Assembly (NCBI RefSeq): GCF_002632825.1
Contig: NZ_NJAJ01000001.1
Location: forward strand, 124,001 to 188,000
DNA length: 64,000 nucleotides
Direction: 5' to 3'
From: Xenorhabdus stockiae
GTDB taxonomy: Bacteria; Pseudomonadota; Gammaproteobacteria; Enterobacterales; Enterobacteriaceae
The notes under the pieces are model-generated. The model was not told the DNA's origin. It did not search any database and worked only from the letters and a program-made list of their open reading frames with translations. The position numbers and the translations under genes were made by a program. Numbering within the stretch: position 1 is the stretch's first letter; every line of letters starts with the position of its first letter. Below are positions 12,701 to 19,757 of this stretch, piece by piece.

Positions 12701-15700
12701 GGCCCGCAGGCTTCTCCGGCGACGATCAGCACCTGCAAATCCGGTAAATCAGCCACAGGCAGTGCAGCCAGTGCCGATGCAGGTAAAGTGACATGAGTCA
12801 CACGTCGGGTAATAAGTTGCTCCAGCAGATCAGGGCCGGGCATGATAGCAAGGCGGGAAGCCATTAATAATGTGCTGCCGCTACAGAACGCCATCAGGAT
12901 TTCCCAGACGGAAGTATCGAAGCTAAAAGAAGCGAACTGGAGTATCCGGCTATCCGGCGGTATAGCTAAAAATTCCACTTCCGTTTCTGCCAGATTACAG
13001 ACTCCGCGATGGCGGACAGGAACGCCTTTCGGTTTGCCGGTCGAGCCGGAGGTATAGATGATATAGGCGGTATTTTCAGCCCGGACATCTACCTGTGGAT
13101 TATCAGTACTGAACGCAGAAAGCTGAGGCATCAGCGTTTCAAGACAGAACAGAGGAACATTACCGTCCTGATAACGTGACACAAACTGCTCCTGTGTTAT
13201 CAACAAGCGTAGCCCCGCATCTTCAATCACATGAAGGCTGCGATCCAGCGGGTAGTCAGGATCAATCGGCACATATACCCCACCCGCTTTCAGGATCGCC
13301 AGAAAACAGATCACTAATTCCAGTGAACGCTCAACACTCAATCCGACACAAATTTCAGGCCCGACACCTTGTTGAATCAAAAAACGAGCCAATTGGTTGG
13401 CGTGCTGATCCAATTCAGCGTAAGTCAGGCATTGCTGACCGAATTCAACGGCAATGGCATCAGGTACTCGTTGTACCTGACGTTCAATAAGCTGATGCAG
13501 CGCAATATTATCGCTGAAAGGGCGTTCCGTTCGGTTCCATTCAGTCAGTTGCTGTTGCTGGCCGGGGCTGAGCAGGGCTACACGCCCTACAGCCTGTTGT
13601 GGCTGGTTCATTAATTGCGGCAGGAAATAACAGAAGTTTTCCGCCATGCGAGAGATAGTTTCCGGCAGGAAACGGTCGCTGGCATATTGAAATACGCCCT
13701 GTAATTCTCCGTCTTCACACCACATTTCCAGTGCCAGCTCATATTTGGCAATTTGCACATCCCAGTGGCGTAACGGAGAAAGTTGTACTGCCCCCAGATG
13801 TTTGTGGGTAACGGGTGTGTTTTGGTAGGTAAACAGGGTCTGAAACAGTGGCGAGATCCCCGGATGATGATTATCTTCACCTCCGTTTTTTCCTGAACTG
13901 TTTTTTCCTGAATCCTCTTTGAGCAAAAGTAACAACTGGCTGAGGGGCAGATCCTGATGTGCAATCGCATCAATGAAGGTAGATTTAACCTGTTCCAGCA
14001 AGTGTTCGAATGAATGACTGAGATCAACCTGATTGCGTATCACTAATAAGCTGAGTAACAGGCCAACCGGCTGCTGCTCCTCACTATAATGACGATTGGA
14101 AACCGGTGTTCCCAGCAGAATATCGCTCTGACGTGAATAACGAGCCAGAAATGCAATAAATCCCGCCTGTAAAATCAGATAAGGCGTGACGCCATACTGA
14201 TAGGCCAGTCTCTCAATCTGTTTATGGGCTGCTGTGGGCAGACTAAAGGACATATGTCGTCCCCGATAACTGCGGACGGCGGGGGTGGGAAAATCATAAG
14301 GCAGCTGGAGTAACGGCAGTGTTCCTGCCAGTTGTTGTTGCCAGTATTCACGGGCCGCCATTCCGGTCTTCCCGTTCACCCGCTGATGCTGGATACGTAC
14401 ATGTTCCCGCTGACCATAATGAGATGACCGGATAGTAAGCTCTTTTCTTGCCTGCAACTGCGTGTAATTTTCCAGTAATTCATCCCACAACTGTCTGACT
14501 GATTCTTCATCCACAATCAAATGATGAAAAACCAGTACAATCAGATGATTGTGCGGTCTCAGTGTCAACCCTGCCAAGCGTAACAATGGTGACTGAGCTA
14601 ATTCAAAGGATGAGGAAGCAAACTGGCTGATAATATTTTCTGCCTGCAATGATGCCTGCGCACCGTATCGGGTCAGATCCTGCCAGAGAATATCGGCAGA
14701 AACAGTCGCTGCTATCCGGGCGGAAATCTCGCCTTCCTGCATGACAAAACCGGTTCTCAGCACATCATAACGGGCAAATAAAGCATCAAGGGATTGCTGT
14801 AAACGATGCTGATCCAGCGCTCCCTGCCATTCGGTAACATAGGCCATATTGAAAATCGGGAGGTCAGGAACCGTTTGTTGGATCAGATAAATGCCCTGCT
14901 GTTCATAACTGGCTGTATGTAAATCTGCCGTTATCTCTTCTGGCTGTTCGCTGGCATGCAGCATGGCCGCACATTGGGCCAGTGTCGGCTGCCGGAACAG
15001 ATCACTGAAATGCAGTTTCAGCCCCGTTTGCTCCCACACCTGAGCAATCATGCGGATTGCCTGTAGAGAATCACCTCCCAGAGCAAAGAAATTATCGTCA
15101 CGTCCAATCGGGTCAACATGCAGTAGTGACTGCCAGATAGCTGCCAGCTTTATTTCCGGTTCGCCTAGTGGAGGAACCGGATTCTGCCGGTAAATAGAGC
15201 TGTGGCGAATAGTCGGTGCCTGTAATGCTTTACGATCAATTTTTCCATTGGATAACAACGGGAATTGTGACAGGAACTGATAATCAGCGGGGCGCATGGC
15301 CGCAGCCAGATTGGGTGACAGATAAGTCTCTAATGCCGTCTCTGTCACTGTTGTCTCAGGAACCGGACGGATAAAGGCCACTAGCCTGACACCCTGTGGT
15401 TGCTCAAATGCCTGCACAATGGCCTGTTGTACCGCAGGATGCTGTTCAAGCAGGCTCTCAATTTCTGCTGTTTCAAGGCGCTGCCCGTTGATTTTAATCT
15501 GAAAATCATTTCGCCCAAGCAGGAGTAAATTCCCCTGTTCATCAATGCGTCCCAGATCACCGGTACGGTAAACCGGCTGACCGGCCAGCTCTCCATGTTC
15601 CGGTGTGATAAAACGTGCATTATTTTCAGCTCCCGATGACAAATAACCGGCACTCATATAGGGCGTGCTGATCCAGATCTCCCCTTCCCTACCGGCCGGA

Positions 15701-16764
15701 ACACTTTCTCCCCTCTCATTTACCACGGCGATAACGGTATCATCGATGGGCTTACCGGCAGGGATCAGTGACCGCTGTCTGTCTTTCTCTGTCACCCGAT
15801 AACAGACTCGTGCCAGTGTGGTTTCCGTCGTTCCATACAGATTGATCAATTGAGCCTGCGGTAACCGGCGCTGATAAAACAGATCCACCAGCGAACCTTT
15901 CAACATTTCTCCTGACAACACCGCATAGCGCAGAGACCGGAGGTCATGAGAAGATTGCGGACATTCCAGTAAAACCTGAAACAAGGAAGGAATGAGATGG
16001 GTAATGCTGATTTGCTGTTCACGCATCCAGCCAAGCAATTCCTGCGGTGAATAACGGATATCATGAACAGTAGGAATACACAGGGTTGCACCGTTCAACA
16101 AAGGCAGCAGCATATCCCGCAGGAAAGGATCGAACATCTGATTGATCAATTGGCTGACTTTGTCAGCAGGCGTCACTCCCAGCTCACGGCTTTCCCAATG
16201 GATAAAATGCAGCAGGCTGTCTTCGCGCCCTAAAATGGCTTTGGGCTGTCCGGTCGAGCCAGAGGTAAAATAGACATACGCCAGTCTGTGGTGCTGAATG
16301 TCACTGTTATGAATCCGGGTAGGCAATGCGTTTTCAGCTACTCTGACAGGCGGGATGATTGAATGTTGTTCCTGAGTTTCATCCGCTAACATTTCATCTG
16401 CCAACACCAGCGAATAATCTTCGGACAAATGTTCCAGCAGTGGCAACCACTGACGACAAGTCACAATCGTTGTGCCACGAAATTGGGCCAGCAATGTGGC
16501 AAGACGTTGTTCCGGCAGTTTTGGTGATAATGGCACAAACACTTTGCCTGCTTTCATAATGGCTAATGCTGCGGTTATCAGAGAAATACTCTCTTCCATC
16601 AATGTCATGACGAACTGACTGCCAGCCTGATCATGCAACGGTTGGCTGAGTCTAGTTACGTGCTCTGACAGCATGCGATAGGTCAGACTTTCATTTCCCT
16701 GTGTCACCGCGATATTTTCCGGGAAACGTGCAGCAATTTGCTCAAACTCGGTTGAAATCACCAT
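3769..16764 (-). CDS. fclI: Four-module NRPS FclI-like (A-T-C-A-T-C-A-T-E-C-A-T)
   Basis: This protein of about 4330 residues assembles the first four residues of the peptide on carrier domains. I use the ATG at 16764, preceded by GAAGGAAG; an in-frame ATG at 16791 has no ribosome site. Landmarks in translation order: A1 (SGSTG near 16260), T1 (GGDSL near 15065), C (HHLIVDE near 14515), A2 (13040), T2 (GGHSL, 11895), C (HHILVDE near 11310), A3 (9830), T3 (GGDSI, 8645), an epimerase-type C-like domain (HHLVIDG near 8060, with GWFT), C (HHAILDG near 6635), A4 (5255) and T4 (GGHSL, 3955). No C domain precedes A1, so module 1 is a loading module. By-eye pockets: A2 D-T-W-T-I-A-S-V (Phe-like), A3 and A4 D-A-T-K-V-G-E-V-G (Asn), A1 unusual (D-P-R-H-V-S-L-L-A). 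It carries no thioesterase, as expected for an internal synthetase. Confidence 0.95.
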   Translation of the reverse strand: MVISTEFEQIAARFPENIAVTQGNESLTYRMLSEHVTRLSQPLHDQAGSQFVMTLMEESISLITAALAIMKAGKVFVPLSPKLPEQRLATLLAQFRGTTIVTCRQWLPLLEHLSEDYSLVLADEMLADETQEQHSIIPPVRVAENALPTRIHNSDIQHHRLAYVYFTSGSTGQPKAILGREDSLLHFIHWESRELGVTPADKVSQLINQMFDPFLRDMLLPLLNGATLCIPTVHDIRYSPQELLGWMREQQISITHLIPSLFQVLLECPQSSHDLRSLRYAVLSGEMLKGSLVDLFYQRRLPQAQLINLYGTTETTLARVCYRVTEKDRQRSLIPAGKPIDDTVIAVVNERGESVPAGREGEIWISTPYMSAGYLSSGAENNARFITPEHGELAGQPVYRTGDLGRIDEQGNLLLLGRNDFQIKINGQRLETAEIESLLEQHPAVQQAIVQAFEQPQGVRLVAFIRPVPETTVTETALETYLSPNLAAAMRPADYQFLSQFPLLSNGKIDRKALQAPTIRHSSIYRQNPVPPLGEPEIKLAAIWQSLLHVDPIGRDDNFFALGGDSLQAIRMIAQVWEQTGLKLHFSDLFRQPTLAQCAAMLHASEQPEEITADLHTASYEQQGIYLIQQTVPDLPIFNMAYVTEWQGALDQHRLQQSLDALFARYDVLRTGFVMQEGEISARIAATVSADILWQDLTRYGAQASLQAENIISQFASSSFELAQSPLLRLAGLTLRPHNHLIVLVFHHLIVDEESVRQLWDELLENYTQLQARKELTIRSSHYGQREHVRIQHQRVNGKTGMAAREYWQQQLAGTLPLLQLPYDFPTPAVRSYRGRHMSFSLPTAAHKQIERLAYQYGVTPYLILQAGFIAFLARYSRQSDILLGTPVSNRHYSEEQQPVGLLLSLLVIRNQVDLSHSFEHLLEQVKSTFIDAIAHQDLPLSQLLLLLKEDSGKNSSGKNGGEDNHHPGISPLFQTLFTYQNTPVTHKHLGAVQLSPLRHWDVQIAKYELALEMWCEDGELQGVFQYASDRFLPETISRMAENFCYFLPQLMNQPQQAVGRVALLSPGQQQQLTEWNRTERPFSDNIALHQLIERQVQRVPDAIAVEFGQQCLTYAELDQHANQLARFLIQQGVGPEICVGLSVERSLELVICFLAILKAGGVYVPIDPDYPLDRSLHVIEDAGLRLLITQEQFVSRYQDGNVPLFCLETLMPQLSAFSTDNPQVDVRAENTAYIIYTSGSTGKPKGVPVRHRGVCNLAETEVEFLAIPPDSRILQFASFSFDTSVWEILMAFCSGSTLLMASRLAIMPGPDLLEQLITRRVTHVTLPASALAALPVADLPDLQVLIVAGEACGPDLLHKWGKNRRFINSYGPTEATVGTTNAELTTDDNQIHIGRPIANSQVWILDEYQAPLPIGVAGELYIGGVGVTAGYLNRPDLTASHFIPDPFSSRPEARLYRTGDLARYRADGNIDYLGRIDQQIKIRGYRVELGEIESALRQYSAISDAVAMVREDYLNASAIVAYILPKAGSELDQAQIESYLNGLLPEFMCPSCYVFLHEFPRLPNNKVDRKRFPKPVRQENEIVAEPAQNATEQAIIQVWQDLLGHQGIGRNTSFFAAGGHSLLAAKMVAMLAEQFRLYFRVSDVFICRTPMRLAEKADLTARVHPLHLEAVHEAPLSFAQQRMWFLDQLYPDSCRHHITSIKTFTRADSPTNTTGNCGDAERIQNSIMLLFRRNPLLNLRLRMAGTTPRQYYSEQLPDCPHEIIEVQNEQEWQQQLQLRAMHMAETPFQLIGQPLYRLLLVTDARQGSALIVCLHHILVDEQSLALLDNELLSLYLTEEYLAEENAIQPAAPDYMQFAAWEHSTEAQKIWHSQLDYWRQVYHHLPPVATFPQQHSERTDDVKAAYHRLPLSCEQTAALRRLAKQQDTTLFTLMMAAFQILLQRYCGEGDAMGDIVVGIPVSLRDKPELQSVIGLLLNTLAVRQNVDIRLSFTEFLHSSVQTLNQAMANKDVPFEQVVDAVLPAEKRSLSPLFRVMFVFNAQQHNQQCRTGTINSQSINNPEAKFDLTLFVQEMPEPEMTDSLLLTVEYRQTCFAPEMVEQLVTHYVRLLNSLCDTPEQPIYQLPMLSPQEYQQQANELNSTAQPLLYPLVHQQFEQQVSRTPQAIALREQDETEFTLSYEQLNQHANRLANDLLKQGIGQGSLVGICLPRSAMLVVAILAVLKTGAAYVPVDCTYPAERARFMLEDAQVARVITNHEQSARLALPAQQSILLNPEPFISEAVTDYQGNIANPDIVISPEQPAYILYTSGSTGRPKGTIIPHRGLQNYLQHACEYYGDRSRQGNTLHASISFDATITSLFLPLLQGQTLFILPERDDIPALIQAWQQLPDLTMAKITPAHLELLSQQLSPEQAGRIPLLVIGGESLSASSLRFWRQHAPQVRIINEYGPTEATVGCCIYDILAGEIKGDGALPIGRPIANTQLYLLDECQQLVPFGSVGELYIGGEGVGLGYFNRPELTESRFITSPFSSSSQKKLYRTGDLARYLPDGNLLFLGRKDQQIKLHGYRIELEEIEAQLSACQGVAQAAVGMRDVHGRQHLVAYLVMNKPVAGQTVTEIENVRQELSQRLPAYMCPTQWIIQEVLPLTANGKIDRRSLAQITLPEQPDYPHRRMPMTTLEKQLTEIWQQVLDQQNLGIDDDFFVLGGDSILSLQIVFRGREIGLRITPKMLFDYPTIAGLAAVVTQDPNSKMAQANNADGKAENNAQSVQGEYALLPIQRWFFAHHHANPHHYNQSYLYALEPETDISRLEQALALVVNQHDGLRSRFPLTGEQGRSYGRIGEAVTILPIERCRITAIPARKALLQAVAERQAQLNIEHGPLLTATHFMTTEGDYLLLTVHHLVIDGVSWRILTEDLSHYYRAMLAGGKPTLMTKTASLINWSSHLIDYAQSEQAQEEYRFWQQKLNQAVPALPCDQGEKPFPGLVRESAKYRLALAPSVTTNLVQHTGHAYRTHVGDLLLAALAATLQQWSGSGLLHVDMEGHGRESLHENVDVSRTVGWFTAIYPLLLELPAFCSPDKLIQRVKEAVRQVPYSGTGYGALRYSQTNANHQLPAIPKADICFNYLGQFTRTFHQTPLQGVADMVLDDRYAADNTASYALAVDCYIDEGQLQIEWTYNRQCYRDETINKLAMVMKEQLLLLTDHCVAQTLTTYTPSDFPLASLNAETLHQLQQRYGVMEDIYPLTYTQEGMLFHSMAEQGHGLYHEQLCFTLSQHEIDISRLKRAWQQVTDHYPVLRSRFEMRLASQPLQIVTPNQEVDWRQHDLRSYSRPEAEQHYQNLLAADQAEEFTPEQGTLFRITVLQLPDEAIRLLFSHHHAILDGWSVRLLLTAVESLYQQASQPLNSILPPAPAFRSFIRWQQNNRRACQEYWQAQLADVGAATSLPAAHPLRAASQLKQRHTFRLPSVLSERLAETGRRYRLTINTLVQGAWALLLQRYSQQDKCLFGMTVSGRQAELAGIDKMVGLLISTLPIHIVTHHYQTTTDWLNAIQQQQREHERFSDISLADLKSACELPEFETLLVFENYPQPKQGDARKNLFQFTQATESTNYPLVLVASFSDGLHGTLVYDTGLYDAATVARLTGHFIRLLEQLINNMTGRPDDIALLDEREKQQLLTQWQGEALPVFVGNVYSLFARQVQNSPRQTAVIDGYQQVSYAELAQQAEQISLRLHHNRVKAGDRVALYLPRSLDYIAAMLAVSRIGACYVPIDTSYPTERVTYLLSDSQSCLVLTYQALAANLTYDIAVLALDQKTEQLPSSALPPVIDDASALAYLIYTSGSTGAPKGVMIEHHSLINYLTDAALRYQVTTGTQSLFHSSVSFDATLTSLYLPLLHGGTITVIKDDADIAAIATALQQPSSKDRHLLKITPAHLGVLSEYLDATARSHVHSLVIGGDALSCETVQGWLPDGGDIGVFNEYGPTETVVGCCVHRADKQQDLQGMMPIGLPIANTRLFVLNDDLSPTPFGMVGELYIGGLGVARGYWDRPELTAEKFITLSVPLEGGTQESIRVYRTGDRVCALPDGKLLYLGRRDRQIKLRGYRIEPGEIEAQLMQHPYVQQSALLTYSDKVYSGKQEDMQLVACVSLKPEFLKPDSLKPTVNDGIPSDSLSEISGQILGFLSRYLPTHMLPHVIVPMDEMPQTINGKIDYRALLGRLPEHLSGLKHLSRQPQEENASYSPQTALENHLRDIWCEVLRQQQIGCDQSFFALGGHSLHALRIAARIEQQLAVRLSLAELLQHQTIKQLAHFLDSRMTGKVIDKNTQYNTIKRVVRGRK

Positions 16765-16871
16765 TAGCCATCTTCCTTCAATTAAAAACATTCGCTTTGA
16801 ATTAAAACAGTTGTGTAACCAGACAGCCCTGAAACGTGCCTTACAACGATCCTTTTCACATGATCTTTTTA

Positions 16872-16895
16872 AGACGCTTCTTTTAAAGCGCGTCT
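16872..16895 (-). terminator. Inverted repeat just downstream of fclH
   Basis: AGACGC and GCGTCT arms with a 12-base spacer lie directly after the fclH stop, inside the 132-base gap before fclI. On the minus strand the hairpin is followed by TAAAAAG, not a U-run, so it is more likely a processing or attenuation hairpin than a strong intrinsic terminator. Confidence 0.4.
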
Positions 16896-16896
16896 A

Positions 16897-17685
16897 TTAA
16901 AACGACGGTGGAAAAACAAAAGGATCAGCATCTTTCAAGAAAGGAAAGCGTTCTCTGGTTTCCCGAACATGGGCAAGAGAGATGGTCATGGTTTTTACTG
17001 CTTCGGTTTCTTTTTCGTGCAGCAGGATTTCACCTAACGGATCAACCAGCATGGAATCCCCCGTATAGTCGAGCTGGTTTCCGTCCTGTCCTACACGGTT
17101 AACGCCGATGACATAGCTCTGGTTTTCAATTGCCCGTGCCTGCAACAGGGTACGCCAGTGCAGAGAGCGTCTGGCTGGCCAACTGGCGATATAAAGTGCG
17201 GCATCATATTGTTCGTTAGTATTGCGTGACCATACCGGGAAGCGCAGGTCATAACAGATAAACGTGGCGATTTTCCACCCTCTGTACTCTACGATCAGTG
17301 GGGTATTGCCCGCGGTATATTCGTGATCTTCATGAGCGAAAGTGAAGAGATGTTTTTTGTCATAATAGGCAACGGAGCCATCTGCATTGACCCATAACAG
17401 ACGGTTATAGAATTGCTGGTTTTCCGTGATGATCATACTGCCGACAATTGCACAGTTTTTCTCAGCAGCCAGTTTTTTCATCCACAGAACACTGGGGCCA
17501 TCCATTGTTTCTGCGATAGCCTGCGGCTTCATACTGAATCCGGTCGTGAACATCTCCGGCAAAACGATGAGATCACTCTCAACCAGCTGCGTGATGTAGC
17601 CTTCTATGTGTTCCCGGTTTTTTTCTGCATCTTCCCAAAACAAATCGGTTTGAATTAATGTCACACAGAGATCTTGTTCAATCAT
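16897..17685 (-). CDS. fclH: Omega-amidase / nitrilase-superfamily C-N hydrolase (FclH-like)
   Basis: This 262-residue protein belongs to the carbon-nitrogen hydrolase (nitrilase) superfamily and closely resembles E. coli YafV, an omega-amidase that hydrolyses alpha-keto amides. The catalytic triad is visible: Glu44 (LPEMFT), Lys110 (YYDKKHLF) and Cys144 (ICYDLRFP). Length is normal for YafV (about 256). The ATG at 17685 has a GGAG upstream. It lies between fclG and fclI with short gaps, so it is co-transcribed with the fcl genes. Its role in the pathway is not shown by the sequence. Options are hydrolysis of an amide in a precursor or product, or recycling of an amide by-product of amino-donor use. 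Family assignment is firm; substrate is open. Confidence 0.9.
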   Translation of the reverse strand: MIEQDLCVTLIQTDLFWEDAEKNREHIEGYITQLVESDLIVLPEMFTTGFSMKPQAIAETMDGPSVLWMKKLAAEKNCAIVGSMIITENQQFYNRLLWVNADGSVAYYDKKHLFTFAHEDHEYTAGNTPLIVEYRGWKIATFICYDLRFPVWSRNTNEQYDAALYIASWPARRSLHWRTLLQARAIENQSYVIGVNRVGQDGNQLDYTGDSMLVDPLGEILLHEKETEAVKTMTISLAHVRETRERFPFLKDADPFVFPPSF

Positions 17686-17714
17686 TGTAAACTCCGTTTT
17701 AGTTCGTATTTTTA

Positions 17715-18947
17715 TTACAAATCTGCATCAAACAAATTTTCCATATAACCGCTACCCGCTGACAATGAGCGGATTTCGGCCTGTTCACCCTGCTGTTGAG
17801 GTGATGGAATAAAGTTATTTTCAATCAGGTAGTTCACATAACAGGAAAGCAGTTTTTTATCTGATGGCGGGCATTGAATACCGCTGCCACTGAGTAAATC
17901 TGTCGTTATTTCGGTAGCATATTTGGCCGTTTCATTCATTTCTCCACCACCATGAACCAGCGCCAGCAAATCAGTAAAAACTGAACGATAAGGTTGCCCA
18001 TTGAGATACAGGCAGCTTTGGGCTAATGCTTCCATGTAAACTTCATTTTTGATGGTTTCAATGCGGTAACCGAATTCCCGCAGGAAAGCGACAATATCGT
18101 TGTATTTGATTGGATTAGGCGTCGTCAGGTGAAGGGTTTTGCCGTTAAATTTGTCGATATTCAAAATGGCATACAATGATGCCTGCGCGATGTAATCAAC
18201 AGGTGTAATATCGAAATCGTCCGTTGCACTAAAAGTCAGCCCGGTTTCGACCAGCGCCCTGACCATTTCATAATAAAGACCTTTGACTCTGGTATTTCTC
18301 AGTGGGTAATTGCCATTGGCGCTATCGCCCCAGATGTTACCCGGACGCACAATGACCCACCTGAGTCCTTTTTCCCCCGCACGGTGAACAGCCTGTTCTG
18401 CTTCAAATTTCGTGCGCTCATAATCCATGTCATCGAATCTCTGCCCCACATCCAGATCCGTTTCATGCATGACAAAGCCATCACGGTACAGGTTTTCCCC
18501 CACGATACTGAAACTGGAGGTATAGAGCATGGGGATATCACCCCGCAGACAAAATTCAATAACATGACCCGTTCCCGTCACGTTGACGGCAGCAAGACGG
18601 CTATAAGATGCGACCAGATTTGTCCAGGCAGCACAATGGATCACCCTGTCAATTTTACCGGCCAGCTCAGAGTAAAAGGGTTCTGTCAGCCCAAGATTTG
18701 TTTCTGTAATATCACCCAATACAGGAATAATGCGATGTAAACTGTCGCGGCTCCGTTTTTCCGGATCGTAGGTAAATAAAAAATCTTCCAGACGCATCAG
18801 TGCCTGCTGATTATTTTCAGCTCTTGTCAGGCAATACACATTCGCATCAGTTGTCATCAGAATTTCAAGTAAAACTCTTCCTCCCATAACACCCGTTGCA
18901 CCGGTCACCAGAATGTTTTTGATATCCTTTTGAGTATTGTTGAGCAT
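17715..18947 (-). CDS. fclG: Thioester reductase (NADPH-dependent, FclG-like)
   Basis: This is a free-standing extended short-chain dehydrogenase of the NRPS/PKS terminal-reductase type. It has an N-terminal nucleotide-binding loop (TGATGVMGG, about residues 16-24) and a catalytic YxxxK (DYERTK, about residue 172). Such proteins reduce a carrier-bound acyl thioester with NADPH to an aldehyde and often on to an alcohol. Next to a PUFA-like synthase and an aminotransferase domain, it would release the finished chain as an aldehyde that is then aminated. This matches the role published for FclG of fabclavine producers, as I recall. Start: an ATG at 18947 has AGAGG six bases upstream, whereas the alternative at 18953 abuts it. 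It is about 410 residues and free-standing rather than fused to an NRPS. Confidence 0.9.
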   Translation of the reverse strand: MLNNTQKDIKNILVTGATGVMGGRVLLEILMTTDANVYCLTRAENNQQALMRLEDFLFTYDPEKRSRDSLHRIIPVLGDITETNLGLTEPFYSELAGKIDRVIHCAAWTNLVASYSRLAAVNVTGTGHVIEFCLRGDIPMLYTSSFSIVGENLYRDGFVMHETDLDVGQRFDDMDYERTKFEAEQAVHRAGEKGLRWVIVRPGNIWGDSANGNYPLRNTRVKGLYYEMVRALVETGLTFSATDDFDITPVDYIAQASLYAILNIDKFNGKTLHLTTPNPIKYNDIVAFLREFGYRIETIKNEVYMEALAQSCLYLNGQPYRSVFTDLLALVHGGGEMNETAKYATEITTDLLSGSGIQCPPSDKKLLSCYVNYLIENNFIPSPQQQGEQAEIRSLSAGSGYMENLFDADL

Positions 18948-18989
18948 GTTCATCCTCTACACTATCTACGTTAATGGGTTAAACAGGTT

Positions 18990-19757
18990 TCATATGGTGC
19001 CGACGCGCATTCCGCCATCCAGCGGGATCACCGCAGTATTGAGATAATTGGTTTTACAACTCGCCAGAAATCCGACAACTTCCGCCACATCATCGGATGT
19101 TCCCCAACGTCCGACAGGTACAATGGAACGTACGATCTTATCTTCCGCTGCTGATTCCATTGGGCTTGAATTGACAAACTGCTCCAGCATGTCAGTTTTG
19201 CAGACTCCCGGAGCAATCGCGGTTACGCTGATATTAAGAGGCCCCAGTTCACGCCCCCAGGATTCGGTGGCAGAAATCAGCCCTGCTTTTGATGCACCAT
19301 AGGCCGCACCACCCGCCGCTCCCCAAATACCGGCAATCGAGGCAATGTTAATAATGCGTCCGTATTTCTGCGCTGCCATGTAACGGACAAAAATCGATGT
19401 GCAGTTAAAGGCGCCTGTCAGGTTGACATCTATCATTTTGGCGACTTCCGGTAATCCCTGACCTGACAGGCAGAAAGTCCGGTGAATAATGCCGGCATTA
19501 TTCACCAGTACCGTGATCGTTTTACCCCATGTTTCAGTGATCTGTTGTGCCGCCTGCTCAACAGAGGCGGGATCAGTAACATCCATTTCAAATATCGCCA
19601 GAGATTCCGGCTGCCCGAGACGCTCCTTAAGGAGCGTCAGTTTTTGTATGCTGATATCTGTTGCAGCCACCTGATAACCGATATCCAGCAAAGTTCTGGC
19701 AATCGCGGTGCCGAATCCCCCACCAGCCCCGGTTACAACAGCAATCTGCCGACTCAT
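18990..19757 (-). CDS. fclF: 3-oxoacyl-ACP reductase-like short-chain dehydrogenase (FclF-like)
   Basis: This 255-residue classical SDR is of FabG type. It shows the Rossmann loop TGAGGGFG (residues 9-16), NNAG (86-89) and the catalytic Ser140, Tyr153 and Lys157 (YGASK). It should reduce beta-keto groups on the carrier-bound chain using NAD(P)H, supplementing the ketoreductase domain in FclC. Its ATG overlaps the stop of fclE by four bases (ATGA), implying translational coupling. A 42-base gap separates it from fclG. Zeamine clusters carry an equivalent stand-alone ketoreductase at the same place. Which of the two reductases acts in which cycle cannot be read from sequence. Confidence 0.9.
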   Translation of the reverse strand: MSRQIAVVTGAGGGFGTAIARTLLDIGYQVAATDISIQKLTLLKERLGQPESLAIFEMDVTDPASVEQAAQQITETWGKTITVLVNNAGIIHRTFCLSGQGLPEVAKMIDVNLTGAFNCTSIFVRYMAAQKYGRIINIASIAGIWGAAGGAAYGASKAGLISATESWGRELGPLNISVTAIAPGVCKTDMLEQFVNSSPMESAAEDKIVRSIVPVGRWGTSDDVAEVVGFLASCKTNYLNTAVIPLDGGMRVGTI

